From Mediterraneibacter massiliensis (GTDB lineage Bacteria > Bacillota > Clostridia > Lachnospirales > Lachnospiraceae), in NCBI RefSeq assembly GCF_001487105.1, contig NZ_LN913001.1, positions 1,916,372 to 1,980,371 of the forward strand: a stretch of DNA of 64,000 nucleotides, read 5' to 3'. The notes below the pieces were generated by a model, which worked only from the letters and a program-made list of their open reading frames with translations, had not been told where the DNA came from and did not search any database. Shown here piece after piece: positions 27,514-37,135 of the stretch; position 1 is the stretch's first letter, and the number at the start of each line of letters is the position of its first letter. The position numbers and the translations under genes are program-made.

Positions 27514-28416
27514 TTACCTATCATACACGCCGTACACTACACGGTCAAGTCCTGCCAGATCCTTTTTTACCGTCACATCCAGGAAACCATTCTCTTGCAG
27601 GAGCATAGCAACTTCTTTTCCCTGATCGCAGCCGATCTCAAAGAGCAGAACACCCTTTTTTTCAAGAAAATCTCCGGATATACGGACGATCTCTCTATAA
27701 AAATAAAGACCGTCTGTTTTTCCGTCTAACGCCTCGATCGGATCGTGCTCTTTTACTTCCGGCTCCAGCTTTTCAATCTCCGAAGTACGGATATAGGGCG
27801 GATTTGAGATGATCATTCCAAACTTTCCCTTTATATTTTCAAAAAGATCTCCGGAAATAAACTCTGCGAGGATATTCAGATTCTCTGCATTTTCTCTGGC
27901 CACCTCGAGCGCTCTCTCGGAAATATCTGCCCCTATCCCCGCTATTTTCCTTCCCTTTTTATCTTTTCTTGCATGCTCTTTTGCCCAATATAAAACACTT
28001 AACAATATGCATCCAGAGCCTGTGCACATATCCAGAATCTTGATTTCTTCCTCATCAGATGGAACTTTTCCATTTTTCAGAAGTTCCAGAGCCGTCTCGA
28101 CTGCAATTTCTGTATCCTGCCGGGGGATCAAAACTTGCTCATTCACTTTGAATTTCAGTCCCATAAATGCCTGTTCCCCTGTCAAATGCTGTAAGGGCAC
28201 TCTTTTTTTTCTTCTGTTTATCAAAGAACAGTATGTCTGCTTTTGTTCTTCACTTATCTTTTGTGCCGGTTCTACATAATATCGGGCCTTGTCAATCCCT
28301 GTCACATATTCCAAAAGATACCATGCATCCAGTTCATACTCTTGGATCTTCGCACTTTCTAACTCTCCTCTGCCCCAGCTGTATGCGTCTTGCAGGCTTT
28401 CTTCTCCCGATTTCAT
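27514..28416 (-). CDS. prmC: Release factor glutamine methyltransferase
   Basis: 300 aa from the ATG at 28416 (AAGGAG site). N5-methylates the Gln of the GGQ motif of RF1/RF2. N-terminal helical domain, then the SAM fold: ILDMCTGSGCILLSVL, then the substrate motif ISNPPYIRTSEI (NPPY). The start overlaps the DUF1385 gene stop by four bases, a coupled pair; prfA follows 30 bases downstream. Confidence 0.96.
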   Translation of the reverse strand: MKSGEESLQDAYSWGRGELESAKIQEYELDAWYLLEYVTGIDKARYYVEPAQKISEEQKQTYCSLINRRKKRVPLQHLTGEQAFMGLKFKVNEQVLIPRQDTEIAVETALELLKNGKVPSDEEEIKILDMCTGSGCILLSVLYWAKEHARKDKKGRKIAGIGADISERALEVARENAENLNILAEFISGDLFENIKGKFGMIISNPPYIRTSEIEKLEPEVKEHDPIEALDGKTDGLYFYREIVRISGDFLEKKGVLLFEIGCDQGKEVAMLLQENGFLDVTVKKDLAGLDRVVYGVYDR

Positions 28417-29330
28417 AAATTCTCCTTCTGCCAGGCTTCCCAATCGAACACAGCCTCCACCGCGCAGATTGCCACCTCGATCATGCTGTCATCCGGTTCC
28501 TTTGTCGTAAGATTCTGTATCCACATCCCCGGCTTGCTCAAAAGTTCCACAAATACATTGTTACTGTTCCCTGCTAATTTGATGATTTCATAAGAAACTC
28601 CTGCTATCAAAGGAAACAGCGCGATTCTTAAAAGCATCCTCACGACCTGGGATTCTGCTGTAATAAAAAAGCAAAACAGAATACTCACGAGCATAACAAA
28701 AAACAGAAAGCTAGTCCCACACCGCTTATGCTGCTTGGAACTTTTTCTTACATTCTCCACATTCAATGTAAGACCACTCTCAATGCAATTTATACACTTA
28801 TGTTCTGCACCGTGGTACATAAATGTCCGCTGTATATCTTCCATACGGGACACTAAAAGGATGTATCCAAGAAAGAGCAGGACTCTGATGATTCCCTCAA
28901 AAATTACCATGACCATACGCGACTCTGTAAATTTCTTCAAAAAATTGCTTAAGAAATAGGGCAGGACCATGAAGATCGCCAACGCAAGAATTACAGAAAG
29001 AGCTATCGTTAGATTCATCAAAACCTTTTCTTTCTTTTCTTGTTTTTTTGCTTCCTCCTCCGTCATCTGACGGGTTTCTTCTTCCTCTTCAAAAAAGTCA
29101 GCAGAATAGGTAAGCGTCCGCATACCAATAACAAGGGAATCTATAAAATTAAAAATTCCTCTTATAAACGGAATCTTAAGTGGGGTCTTCCAGGGAATAC
29201 AACTTTTGTAATCTTTCACATCCACCGCGATTTCTTTATCAGGTTTTCTCACTGCCACAGCATATTTCCCGCCGTTTCTCATCATGATTCCTTCCAGCAC
29301 TGCCTGGCCGCCTATATTTGATGATTTCAT
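28413..29330 (-). CDS. DUF1385 membrane protein (YqhQ-like)
   Basis: 305 aa from the ATG at 29330 (AGGAGG). Conserved start NIGGQAVLEGIMMR, then three or more membrane segments near residues 95-120, 130-155 and 200-225, with the family motif YHGAEHKCINCIE and RCGTSFLFFVM between. Function of the family is unknown, but it is nearly always beside rpmE and prfA/prmC in Firmicutes. The conserved His/Cys cluster suggests metal binding (inference). Confidence 0.92.
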   Translation of the reverse strand: MKSSNIGGQAVLEGIMMRNGGKYAVAVRKPDKEIAVDVKDYKSCIPWKTPLKIPFIRGIFNFIDSLVIGMRTLTYSADFFEEEEETRQMTEEEAKKQEKKEKVLMNLTIALSVILALAIFMVLPYFLSNFLKKFTESRMVMVIFEGIIRVLLFLGYILLVSRMEDIQRTFMYHGAEHKCINCIESGLTLNVENVRKSSKQHKRCGTSFLFFVMLVSILFCFFITAESQVVRMLLRIALFPLIAGVSYEIIKLAGNSNNVFVELLSKPGMWIQNLTTKEPDDSMIEVAICAVEAVFDWEAWQKENL

Positions 29331-29530
29331 ATTTCCTCCTATCCATATCAGGCATACCCTATCAAAGCACCCTTCCTTGTCCAAAAGACACCGTTATGAA
29401 ATATCCCCATATACGCCCCTCAGGGTATATCCCGGACACCGTACACTATTGCCTTACAGGCGGCCGCTTCGCCCGACAAGGTATAATATAACAGGCTGAG
29501 ATTTCTACCTCAGCCTGTGTTTCTTCAATC

Positions 29531-29731
29531 TTATTTAATACCATATTTCTTGTTGAACTTATCAACACGACCACGTGCCTGGCTTGCTTTCTGCTGGCCT
29601 GTATAGAACGGATGACATTTAGAACAAATTTCCACGTGGATATTTTCTTTTGTAGAACCTGTCACAAATGTATTTCCACAGTTGCAGGTCACAGTTGCCT
29701 GATGGTATTCTGGATGGATTCCTTCGCGCAT
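29531..29731 (-). CDS. rpmE: Ribosomal protein L31
   Basis: 66 aa from the ATG at 29731; a GTG three codons earlier overlaps the AGAGGTG site and is unlikely. [15 protein letters not shown] with CNCG and [10 protein letters not shown] give the zinc-binding C+ form of L31. First gene of the operon with DUF1385, prmC and prfA; a promoter lies at 29786-29814. Confidence 0.96.
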   Translation of the reverse strand: MREGIHPEYHQATVTCNCGNTFVTGSTKENIHVEICSKCHPFYTGQQKASQARGRVDKFNKKYGIK

Positions 29732-29785
29732 GATTTTCACCTCTCTATTTTAAAATACTTATTATAATCTCTAAACAGCTATGTC

Positions 29786-29814
29786 ATTGTATCATAAGAT
29801 TATTTCTTTGGCAA
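29786..29814 (-). promoter_or_regulatory. rpmE promoter
   Basis: TTGCCA 29814-29809, 17-base spacer, TACAAT 29791-29786. Confidence 0.72.
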
Positions 29815-29950
29815 GTATTTTTCTCCCAAAATCTTTCAAAATATATTTCTATACACATTTTCAACTGCCTTTATCAAACACGATATACGTTTCTCTCTCT
29901 TGACAAGCCGGATATAGTACAATAAAGTAAAGTCAAAGGAGGGATTTTTT

Positions 29951-30379
29951 ATGAAAATTTCAACAAGAGGCCGCTATGCGCTCCGCGTGATGATTGACCT
30001 GGCCCGCCAGTCACCAGATACTTATACCCCATTAAATGAGATTGCCGCCAGACAAAACATTTCCGAAAAATATCTGGAAAATATCATAAAAACTTTGGTC
30101 AAGCAACAATTTTTGACAGGACTTAGAGGCAAAAAGGGCGGATACCGTTTAACAAAGCAACCTGACGAATACACTGTTGGCAGCATTCTCCGTCTTACAG
30201 AAGGAACCCTTGCTCCTGTATCCTGCGTGGAAGAATGCACCCCCGAATGTCCCCGGCAGTCTGTCTGTCCTACACACCCACTTTGGAAGAAACTAAATTC
30301 CATGATCACCCATTATCTGGACAGTGTCACACTTTTCGATCTCATGACAGCCGATATTGACAAGGGAAAGGACTTCTAA
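29951..30379 (+). CDS. Rrf2-family regulator with cysteine cluster (IscR-like)
   Basis: 142 aa. Winged HTH (ISTRGRYALRVMIDLA, ISEKYLENIIKTLVK, GLRGKKGGYRL) followed by CVEECTPECPRQSVC, a cluster like the Fe-S ligand region of IscR. It likely senses Fe-S status or redox. A TTGACA lies about 44 bases upstream of the start, with a candidate -10 (TAAAGT) 17 bases further on. It converges on the CymR-like gene, 12 bases between stops. No isc or suf genes adjoin. Confidence 0.88.
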   Translation: MKISTRGRYALRVMIDLARQSPDTYTPLNEIAARQNISEKYLENIIKTLVKQQFLTGLRGKKGGYRLTKQPDEYTVGSILRLTEGTLAPVSCVEECTPECPRQSVCPTHPLWKKLNSMITHYLDSVTLFDLMTADIDKGKDF

Positions 30380-30391
30380 ATCTCTTTTTTC

Positions 30392-30835
30392 TTAAATATA
30401 ATACATATTCTGGGAATAATCACGATATTCCAGAAAATGCTCTGTCAGATCCTTAAGCGTAACATTTTCTAAAATCTCTCTCAGGCTTTCATTTACTCTG
30501 TCAACAATGAGTTCCTGTATCACACGAGAACTCCCAGAAGCTTCTATATGTTCTTCTGTCTCGTTTTCAAAAAAGTAGCTTCCTTCCAAAGCTTCTACTA
30601 TCTCTGCCACGGTGATGTCTGCCGCATTTTTCTCCAGAAGATACCCGCCCTGCGGACCTTTTACACTTCTAACAAGACGAGCCCTTTTCAAAGCAGAAAA
30701 TACCTGTTCTAAAAATTGAACAGAAATCGCATTTCTTTGCGCAATACTATTTAATGCCACCTGTTCTGTTTTTGTACTGGCTGCAAGATCCATCAACGCA
30801 CGGATCCCATATCGTGTTTTCTTTGATAATTTCAT
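30392..30835 (-). CDS. cymR: Rrf2-family regulator, CymR-like
   Basis: 147 aa. Same winged HTH layout (LSKKTRYGIRALMDLA, ISVQFLEQVFSALKR, SVKGPQGGYLL) but without the Fe-S cysteines. It ends MYYI, closely like the MFYI end of B. subtilis CymR, which represses cysteine-synthesis genes in complex with CysK. Located 55 bases downstream of cysK on the same strand, so partner and regulator are coexpressed. Assignment as CymR is strong but inferred from tail and context. Confidence 0.8.
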   Translation of the reverse strand: MKLSKKTRYGIRALMDLAASTKTEQVALNSIAQRNAISVQFLEQVFSALKRARLVRSVKGPQGGYLLEKNAADITVAEIVEALEGSYFFENETEEHIEASGSSRVIQELIVDRVNESLREILENVTLKDLTEHFLEYRDYSQNMYYI

Positions 30836-30889
30836 GCCTTCCCCTCCATTTTATCTTCTCTTCTACACGCCGCCTCCTTTTCACGCAAT

Positions 30890-31819
30890 TTATACAAACA
30901 AAGGTGTAGAATAGTACCGATCTCCACTGTCAGGAAGCAATGCGACAATCGTCTTCCCTTCATTTTCAGGGCGTCTCGCAAGCTCTATGGCTCCCCAAAG
31001 TGCTGCTCCTGAAGAGATACCCGTCAGAATACCTTCTGTTTTAGCAAGCATTCTTCCTATCTTAAAAGCATCATCTGCATCTGCCTGTATGATCTCATCA
31101 TATATTGTTGTATTCAGAACATCAGGCACAAAACCAGCACCGATACCTTGTATCTTATGCGGTCCGCTTTTTCCTTCTGAAAGGACCGGAGAAGTGGACG
31201 GTTCTAATGCCACAATTTTGATATCCGGGTTTTGTTCCTTTAAGTACTCTCCAACACCAGTCAATGTCCCGCCTGTACCTATCCCTGCTATAAAGACATC
31301 TACATTCCCGTCTGTATCTCTCCAGATCTCCGGCCCTGTTGTCTTTCGATGCATTTCCGGATTAGAAGGATTTGTAAACTGTCCGGGGATAAAGCTGTCT
31401 GGTATCTCTTTTGCCAATTCCTCTGCTTTTTCTATTGCGCCTTTCATCCCTTTTGTCCCATCTGTCAATACGATCTCTGCTCCATATGCCTTCAATATAT
31501 TTCTTCTCTCCACGCTCATCGTTTCCGGCATAGTAAGGATCATACGATAGCCTTTCACCGCTGCGATCGCTGCGAGTCCAATCCCGGTATTCCCTGATGT
31601 CGGTTCGATCAGTACCGAATTTTCTTTCAGTATTCCTTTTGCCTCTGCATCTTCGATCATCGCTTTTGCCACACGATCTTTTACACTTCCCGCCGGATTC
31701 AGATACTCCAATTTGACCAGTATTCTCGCTTTTAGTTCCAGCTCTTTTTCCAAATTCACCACTTCGACCAACGGTGTATTCCCAATCAAATCCAAAGTTC
31801 CTCTATAAATTCCTGCCAT
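30890..31819 (-). CDS. cysK: Cysteine synthase (O-acetylserine sulfhydrylase A)
   Basis: 309 aa. Makes cysteine from O-acetylserine and sulfide with PLP. Seen: IGNTPLVEVVNL, PLP Lys in NPAGSVKDRVA, substrate loop EPTSGNTGIGLA, phosphate-binding GIGTGGTLTG and the C-terminal LLPDSGDRYYST. Followed by cymR, with which it likely forms a regulatory complex, and divergent from a TauE-type exporter. A strong promoter is at 31868-31896 with a palindromic element between its hexamers. Confidence 0.97.
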   Translation of the reverse strand: MAGIYRGTLDLIGNTPLVEVVNLEKELELKARILVKLEYLNPAGSVKDRVAKAMIEDAEAKGILKENSVLIEPTSGNTGIGLAAIAAVKGYRMILTMPETMSVERRNILKAYGAEIVLTDGTKGMKGAIEKAEELAKEIPDSFIPGQFTNPSNPEMHRKTTGPEIWRDTDGNVDVFIAGIGTGGTLTGVGEYLKEQNPDIKIVALEPSTSPVLSEGKSGPHKIQGIGAGFVPDVLNTTIYDEIIQADADDAFKIGRMLAKTEGILTGISSGAALWGAIELARRPENEGKTIVALLPDSGDRYYSTPLFV

Positions 31820-31867
31820 ATGCCGTTCCTCCTTTTTCCTATCAAATTAGTATGTTTATTTTTCTAC

Positions 31868-31896
31868 ATTATATTTCTGGAATACCTATTTGTCAA
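31868..31896 (-). promoter_or_regulatory. cysK promoter with candidate CymR operator
   Basis: TTGACA 31896-31891, 17-base spacer, TATAAT 31873-31868. The spacer contains AATAGGTATTCC with a GGTATTCC-like dyad reminiscent of CymR sites (GGAATT-type). Operator identity is inference. Confidence 0.72.
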
Positions 31897-32010
31897 GTAT
31901 GTTTTATATGTTTTCTATTTTCTTCCTTTTTTCTCATTCATGTGATAACATAAAATCAGTATATAGATACTCTTCATACGACTGCAGCTCAATTCAGAAA
32001 GGAGTTCATC

Positions 32011-32772
32011 ATGGAACTGACACCTGTTTCTTTTCTTATCGTATGTCCGCTTCTCTTTCTTGCCGGTCTGGTCGACGCGATCGGCGGGGGTGGTGGTCTG
32101 ATTTCTATTCCTGCATATCTGATCGCAGGTCTTCCGCCTCACATGGCAGTCGCTACAAATAAACTTTCTTCCACCTGCGGTACTCTTCTGGCAACTTTGC
32201 GTTTTATAAGAAACCATCTGATCAACTTCAGACTCGCAGTTCCTTCTATTTTTGCGGCAATCTTAGGTTCTTCACTGGGCGCAAAAATTTCCATGCTTGT
32301 ACCTGAAAAAATCATGCTCTATGTACTTGTTTTTATTCTTCCACTCTCCGCTTTTTTAGTACTAAATAAAAAAATATTCCATGACAAAGGCAGCGAAATC
32401 GTCATATTGGACAAGAAAACTTACCTAACGGCCATTCTTTCTGCTTTTTTTATCGGAGGTTATGATGGTTTCTATGGTCCCGGAACCGGTACCTTTCTCA
32501 TAATAGCCTTTACAGTATGCGCTCATCTAAGTATTCCTACAGCAAACGCCCAGGCAAAGATCATCAACCTTACAACAAACATCACCGCTCTGGCTGTCTT
32601 TCTTATAAACGGTCAGATACTTCTTCCTCTAGGAATCGCAGCTGCACTCTGTAATATGGCAGGCGGTTATCTGGGCGCCGGATTAGTCATGAAAAATGGT
32701 GCAAAGATCGTAAAACCCAGTATTCTTTTTGTCCTGTTTCTGCTCTTTTTGAAAATCTTAGGAGTCTATTAA
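32011..32772 (+). CDS. TauE/SafE-family sulfite/organosulfur exporter
   Basis: 253 aa, about seven or eight membrane segments. Family motifs: GLVDAIGGGGGLISIPAYL near the start and the second repeat GGYDGFYGPGTGTFLIIAF, with NAQAKIINLTTN. AAAGGAG site before ATG. These proteins export sulfite or sulfonate breakdown products. Divergent placement next to cysK supports a sulfur role, though members with other anions exist. Confidence 0.85.
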   Translation: MELTPVSFLIVCPLLFLAGLVDAIGGGGGLISIPAYLIAGLPPHMAVATNKLSSTCGTLLATLRFIRNHLINFRLAVPSIFAAILGSSLGAKISMLVPEKIMLYVLVFILPLSAFLVLNKKIFHDKGSEIVILDKKTYLTAILSAFFIGGYDGFYGPGTGTFLIIAFTVCAHLSIPTANAQAKIINLTTNITALAVFLINGQILLPLGIAAALCNMAGGYLGAGLVMKNGAKIVKPSILFVLFLLFLKILGVY

Positions 32773-32832
32773 AAATACTTACAGCTGATAGAACAGAACA
32801 CCCAAATAAGCCAATTCCTTGGTATAAAAGAA

Positions 32833-32864
32833 TAAAGGGACGCCTTTCTCGGCGCCCCCTTTTG
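32833..32864. terminator. Bidirectional terminator between tauE-like gene and rho
   Basis: GGGACGCC, short loop, GGCGCCCC, with A's before and T's after on both readings. Confidence 0.75.
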
Positions 32865-32872
32865 CTAAATCT

Positions 32873-34222
32873 CTATATAAATTTCTGCCGGTTTACCATC
32901 TGTACCAGCTCCGTATTGGTCTTTGTACGTGAAAACATATTCAGCAAGTTGTCCACTGCTTCCTCTGCTTTCATCCCATTCATGGCCCTACGTATGATGT
33001 AAACCGCCTCCTGCTCTTCTTTGTTCAATAAAAGATCTTCTCTTCTTGTCCCCGATTTCGGAATATCGATTGCCGGAAATACTCTCTTTTCCTGTAACTT
33101 TCTGTCCAGCACTAATTCCATATTTCCGGTTCCTTTAAATTCTTCATACACTACATCATCCATTTTGCTTCCTGTCTCCACCAATGCTGTAGCAAGTATC
33201 GTCAGGCTTCCTCCTTCCCGCATATTTCTTGCCGCCCCGAAAAACCGTTTCGGCATATGCAGAGCCGCTGGATCTAATCCGCCTGACAACGTACGCCCTG
33301 ACGGTGGCACAGTCAGGTTATATGCGCGTGCCAGACGTGTGATACTGTCCAGCAATATCATCACATCTTTCCCATGCTCTACCAGACGTTTTGCACGTTC
33401 GATCACCATCTCAGACACGCGCTTATGATGTTCCGGCAGTTCATCAAATGTAGAATAGATCACCTCTACATTCTTGCCCGCAATAGCCTCTTTTATATCT
33501 GTCACTTCCTCCGGGCGCTCATCGATCAATAAGATCAGAAGATGCATGTTCGGTTCTCGTTTCTGTACAGCAAGCGCAACTTCCTTTAAAAGCGTCGTCT
33601 TTCCAGCCTTTGGCGGAGATACGATCATACCTCTCTGTCCTTTTCCTATCGGAGAGAGCAGATCCACGATCCGCATAGCTGTAGAGCTGCCCGGTGTCTC
33701 TAATTTTAATCGCTGATCCGGAAAGATAGGAGTCAGATCTTCAAAATTGGGTCTTTTGGATGCCTCTGACGGACGCACCCCGTTTACTGTAGATACATAT
33801 AAAAGTGCGCTGAATTTTTCAGACTGTGTCTTTACTCTCGTATTACCCATAATAATGTCCCCAGTTTTTAAATTAAACCGGCGGATCTGAGATGGAGATA
33901 CGTAGACATCATTTTCTCCCGGAAGATAATTTTCACACCGAATAAAACCATACCCATCCGGAAGTACTTCTAATATTCCATTTGCCGTCTTCCCACTGTC
34001 CAGCTGTTCTATATCTGTTCCATCTTTTTTCTCTTTTAATTCCTCTTTTATTCCTTCTTTTGCTTCTTCTCTTGCTTCATCCTGCTTCTCCTTCTCATCC
34101 TGTGCAAGCATTGCTTCGACGAGTTCCGCCTTCTTCATAGCAGAAATCCCCTTCATTTTTCTCGCTTTTGCCAGTTCTTTCAAAGTCGCAAGCGGCAGTG
34201 ACTCATACTTTTCCCGCGTCAT
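32873..34222 (-). CDS. rho: Transcription termination factor Rho
   Basis: 449 aa. RNA-dependent ATPase helicase ending transcripts. The N-terminal [15 protein letters not shown] helix is followed by a Glu/Lys-rich insert of about 40 residues, the cold-shock RNA-binding domain ([20 protein letters not shown]) and the hexamer ATPase: Walker [10 protein letters not shown], Walker [11 protein letters not shown], and Q/R loops in [20 protein letters not shown]. Monocistronic with a long AT-rich leader. The charged insert is longer than in E. coli Rho. Confidence 0.97.
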   Translation of the reverse strand: MTREKYESLPLATLKELAKARKMKGISAMKKAELVEAMLAQDEKEKQDEAREEAKEGIKEELKEKKDGTDIEQLDSGKTANGILEVLPDGYGFIRCENYLPGENDVYVSPSQIRRFNLKTGDIIMGNTRVKTQSEKFSALLYVSTVNGVRPSEASKRPNFEDLTPIFPDQRLKLETPGSSTAMRIVDLLSPIGKGQRGMIVSPPKAGKTTLLKEVALAVQKREPNMHLLILLIDERPEEVTDIKEAIAGKNVEVIYSTFDELPEHHKRVSEMVIERAKRLVEHGKDVMILLDSITRLARAYNLTVPPSGRTLSGGLDPAALHMPKRFFGAARNMREGGSLTILATALVETGSKMDDVVYEEFKGTGNMELVLDRKLQEKRVFPAIDIPKSGTRREDLLLNKEEQEAVYIIRRAMNGMKAEEAVDNLLNMFSRTKTNTELVQMVNRQKFI

Positions 34223-34555
34223 AAAAATACCTTTCCTTTCACAATTTTCCTCTTTTTATAAAAATTTTTAAATACAATATGTATCTCTGTATTGCTTTAT
34301 TATCTGATTCTTTCATATACTTTCGGGATTTTTACTATTTCTTTTTTAAGAAACAGTAGTCTGAATTGACTGAAATTGAAAATATCATACCAAGAGTTCT
34401 CTGTGTAATTTCAACACTGTTTTATTATACCGTATATATTATAAAAAGGAAAGCCTTTTTTCTCTATATGTCGCCTTACTGGTTGCGTACATCCTTCAAC
34501 AGTGTTATGATAATCAGCAGAGAAAATATTTCAGAATCAGTGAGGTGGAATCATC
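34223..34555. promoter_or_regulatory. AT-rich divergent intergenic region between rho and malic enzyme gene
   Basis: 333 bases without a supported gene. Plus-strand promoter for malic enzyme: TTGCGT 34483-34488, 17-base spacer, TATGAT 34506-34511. The rho promoter is less clear (a TTGAAA/TATGAT pair has a 19-base spacer), leaving a long leader of about 150 bases for rho, as is common where Rho autoregulates. Confidence 0.55.
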
Positions 34556-35704
34556 ATGACAAACAATGAAAAAGCTTTACAAATGCATGAGCAGTGGCAT
34601 GGGAAACTGGAAATTACCGCCAAATCACATGTCAATACTCGTGAAGATCTGGCTATTGCTTATACGCCCGGTGTCGCAGAACCTTGTAAGGTCATTGCCA
34701 AAGATCCAGAAGCTGCTTACAAGTACACAATCAAATCAAATACTATCGCCGTTATCTCCGACGGAAGCGCTGTTCTCGGTCTTGGAAATATCGGCGCCCG
34801 CGCGGCTATGCCGGTCATGGAAGGAAAAGCGGTTCTTTTCAAAGAATTCGGCGGAGTCAACGCTGTTCCTATCTGTCTGGACACACAGGATACAGAAGAG
34901 ATCATACGTACGATCGTAAATATTGCGCCCGCTTTTGGCGGTATCAATTTAGAGGATATATCTGCTCCGCGTTGTTTCGAAATAGAACAACGCTTAAAAG
35001 AACTCCTGGATATTCCTGTATTTCATGACGATCAGCATGGAACTGCCATCGTCGTCCTTGCCGGTATCATCAATGCATTAAAAGTCACAAAAAAGACAAA
35101 AGAACAATGTCATGTCGTTGTCAACGGCGCAGGAAGTGCTGGGGTGGCCATTGCCAAGCTTTTACTCACCTATGGTTTTGTACATGTTACAATGTGCGAT
35201 ATTAACGGAATCATCAGTAAAGCTTCTCCAAATTTAAACTGGATGCAGAAAGAAATGACTAATGTAACCAATCTAGAAAACAAAACAGGAACTCTTGCTG
35301 ACGCTTTAAAGAATGCTGATATTTTTGTAGGTGTATCTGCACCTAATATCGTAACCAAAGAAATGGTTGCCTCCATGAATAAAGACGCCATTCTCTTTGC
35401 CATGGCAAATCCTGTTCCAGAGATCATGCCGAATCTTGCCAAGGAAGCCGGTGCTAAAGTTATAGGAACCGGACGCTCCGATTTCCCGAATCAGGTAAAT
35501 AATGTAGTCGCTTTCCCTGGTATCTTCAAAGGCGCGCTGGAAGGCAGAGCTTCACAGATCACAGAGGAAATGAAGCTTGCAACTGCAGAAGCAATAGCTT
35601 CACTTGTTCCAGACGCAGAACTAAATGAAGAAAATATTCTGCCTGAGGCATTTGATCCTCGCGTTGCTGATGCTGTAAGTAAAGCTGTAAAGGAATTAAT
35701 TTAA
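34556..35704 (+). CDS. NAD(P)-dependent malic enzyme
   Basis: 382 aa, the short bacterial form. Oxidatively decarboxylates malate to pyruvate. Seen: the catalytic Tyr in AYTPGVAEPC, GLGNIGARAAMPVMEGKA, FGGINLEDISAPRCFEIE and the metal site PVFHDDQHGTAIV; the nucleotide fold is VVNGAGSAGVAIAKLL, and FAMANPVPEIMP follows. GAGGTGGAATC-type ribosome site. The radical SAM gene starts on its stop codon. Cofactor choice (NAD or NADP) is not readable with confidence. Confidence 0.95.
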   Translation: MTNNEKALQMHEQWHGKLEITAKSHVNTREDLAIAYTPGVAEPCKVIAKDPEAAYKYTIKSNTIAVISDGSAVLGLGNIGARAAMPVMEGKAVLFKEFGGVNAVPICLDTQDTEEIIRTIVNIAPAFGGINLEDISAPRCFEIEQRLKELLDIPVFHDDQHGTAIVVLAGIINALKVTKKTKEQCHVVVNGAGSAGVAIAKLLLTYGFVHVTMCDINGIISKASPNLNWMQKEMTNVTNLENKTGTLADALKNADIFVGVSAPNIVTKEMVASMNKDAILFAMANPVPEIMPNLAKEAGAKVIGTGRSDFPNQVNNVVAFPGIFKGALEGRASQITEEMKLATAEAIASLVPDAELNEENILPEAFDPRVADAVSKAVKELI

Positions 35705-36630
35705 TGAAACAGTGGGGCGAAAAGCGCTATTACTCTCTGGACTATTATCTAAAACAGACTTATGGAGAAAAAATTTATAAGATCTCACTTAATGCAGGCC
35801 TTACCTGTCCCAACCGTGACGGAACGGTTGGGACAGGCGGCTGTATCTTTTGCAGCGACCAGGGTTCGGGAGATTTTGCCGGATGTCCTACAGAGTCTGT
35901 CACAGAACAACTCCAAAAAGGGAAGGCTGTATTAAGAGACAAACGTCCTGTTCATTCTTATATTGCCTATTTTCAAGCATTCACAAATACATACGCCCCC
36001 TTAGACAGGCTGGAATCCCTCTATATGGAGGCTGTCCAGGATCCTGATGTAAAAATTCTTTCTATTGCCACAAGACCTGACTGTTTAAGCAAGGATATAC
36101 TTTCACTTTTGTCCAGGATCAATAAAATAAAACCTGTCTGGATAGAATTAGGGCTACAGACGATCCATCCCGCTTCTGCCGCGTATATCAGAAGAGGGTA
36201 TCCACTTTCTGTCTTTGACAAAGCGGTAGCGGATCTGAGGGAAAATCATATTCCTGTCATTGTCCATACCATTCTTTTTCTCCCCGGAGAGACAAAAGAA
36301 CAAATGCTTCAGACCATTTCTTATTTAAATCGTATGGATATACAGGGCATCAAGCTGCAGCTTCTGCATGTTTTACAGGGAACAGATCTTGCGTCTGTTT
36401 ACCGGACTTCCCCTTTCCATATACCTAGCATGGAAGAATATATCGAAATGCTGGGAGAATGTATCGGACATTTAAATCCTGATTTCGTCATTCACCGTCT
36501 GACCGGAGACGGACCAAAAGATCTTCTGATTGCCCCTTTGTGGACGAGCAGAAAACGTACTGTCTTAAATGCGCTAGAACACTGTCTGAAAGAAAACGAT
36601 ATATGGCAGGGAAAGGAGTATCATGGCTGA
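35704..36630 (+). CDS. TIGR01212-type radical SAM protein
   Basis: 308 aa. The cluster motif is CPNRDGTVGTGGCIFC (widely spaced first Cys, then C-x2-C), as in the YtqA family. Other marks: YIAYFQAFTNTYAP, SIATRPDCLS, WIELGLQT and HTILFLPGETKEQML. Reaction unknown in general; family members have been linked to tRNA or protein modification. It overlaps the malic enzyme stop by one base and the next gene's start by eight, so it is translated in a coupled operon. Confidence 0.92.
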   Translation: MKQWGEKRYYSLDYYLKQTYGEKIYKISLNAGLTCPNRDGTVGTGGCIFCSDQGSGDFAGCPTESVTEQLQKGKAVLRDKRPVHSYIAYFQAFTNTYAPLDRLESLYMEAVQDPDVKILSIATRPDCLSKDILSLLSRINKIKPVWIELGLQTIHPASAAYIRRGYPLSVFDKAVADLRENHIPVIVHTILFLPGETKEQMLQTISYLNRMDIQGIKLQLLHVLQGTDLASVYRTSPFHIPSMEEYIEMLGECIGHLNPDFVIHRLTGDGPKDLLIAPLWTSRKRTVLNALEHCLKENDIWQGKEYHG

Positions 36631-37135
36631 AACATATACTTTATATAAACTGATCGTCTTATACATGCTGGATAAAGTGGATTTTCCTCTGACGACTTCA
36701 CAAATATCTGAATTTATACTGGATAAAGGATATACTTCTTATTTCAAACTCCAGGAAACGCTTTCTGAAATGGTAACCTCCCATCTTCTCTACGCAGAAA
36801 CGACGCATAATCGGACATTGTATCATCTGACTGAAAATGGAAAAGAAACTATTCACTTTTTCTACAGCAAACTTTCCGCTGCGATCCAAAAAGATATTGA
36901 CGAGTTTCTCAAAGAAAAGCAATATGATCTAAAAGAAGAATCTGCTGTAAAATCGGATTATTATCTAAACACAAACCACGAATACGAGGTGCGCTGTCAG
37001 ATCATGGAGAATGGCTTCAACTTGATCGATCTGAAATTAACGGTTCCTACAGAAAAAGAGGCCGAAACCATAGCCAGCCGCTGGACAGCGCAGAGCCAGG
37101 AGGTTTACGCCTTACTTCTTTCGAAGCTCCTCTAA
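36623..37135 (+). CDS. DUF4364 family protein (winged-helix)
   Basis: 170 aa. The N-terminus YKLIVLYMLDKVDFPLTTSQ and FKLQETLSEMVTSHLLY, YHLTENGKETI read as a winged helix. The C-terminal half is an alpha/beta domain. The family is common in Clostridia next to the radical SAM gene; its role is not known, probably DNA-binding. Its last 24 bases overlap the 3' end of the convergent rarA gene. Confidence 0.88.
   Translation: MAETYTLYKLIVLYMLDKVDFPLTTSQISEFILDKGYTSYFKLQETLSEMVTSHLLYAETTHNRTLYHLTENGKETIHFFYSKLSAAIQKDIDEFLKEKQYDLKEESAVKSDYYLNTNHEYEVRCQIMENGFNLIDLKLTVPTEKEAETIASRWTAQSQEVYALLLSKLL

Noticed and set aside
30987..31550. 187-codon frame opposite cysK
   Set aside because: Antisense to conserved cysK, no ribosome site, composition typical of a complementary-strand shadow.
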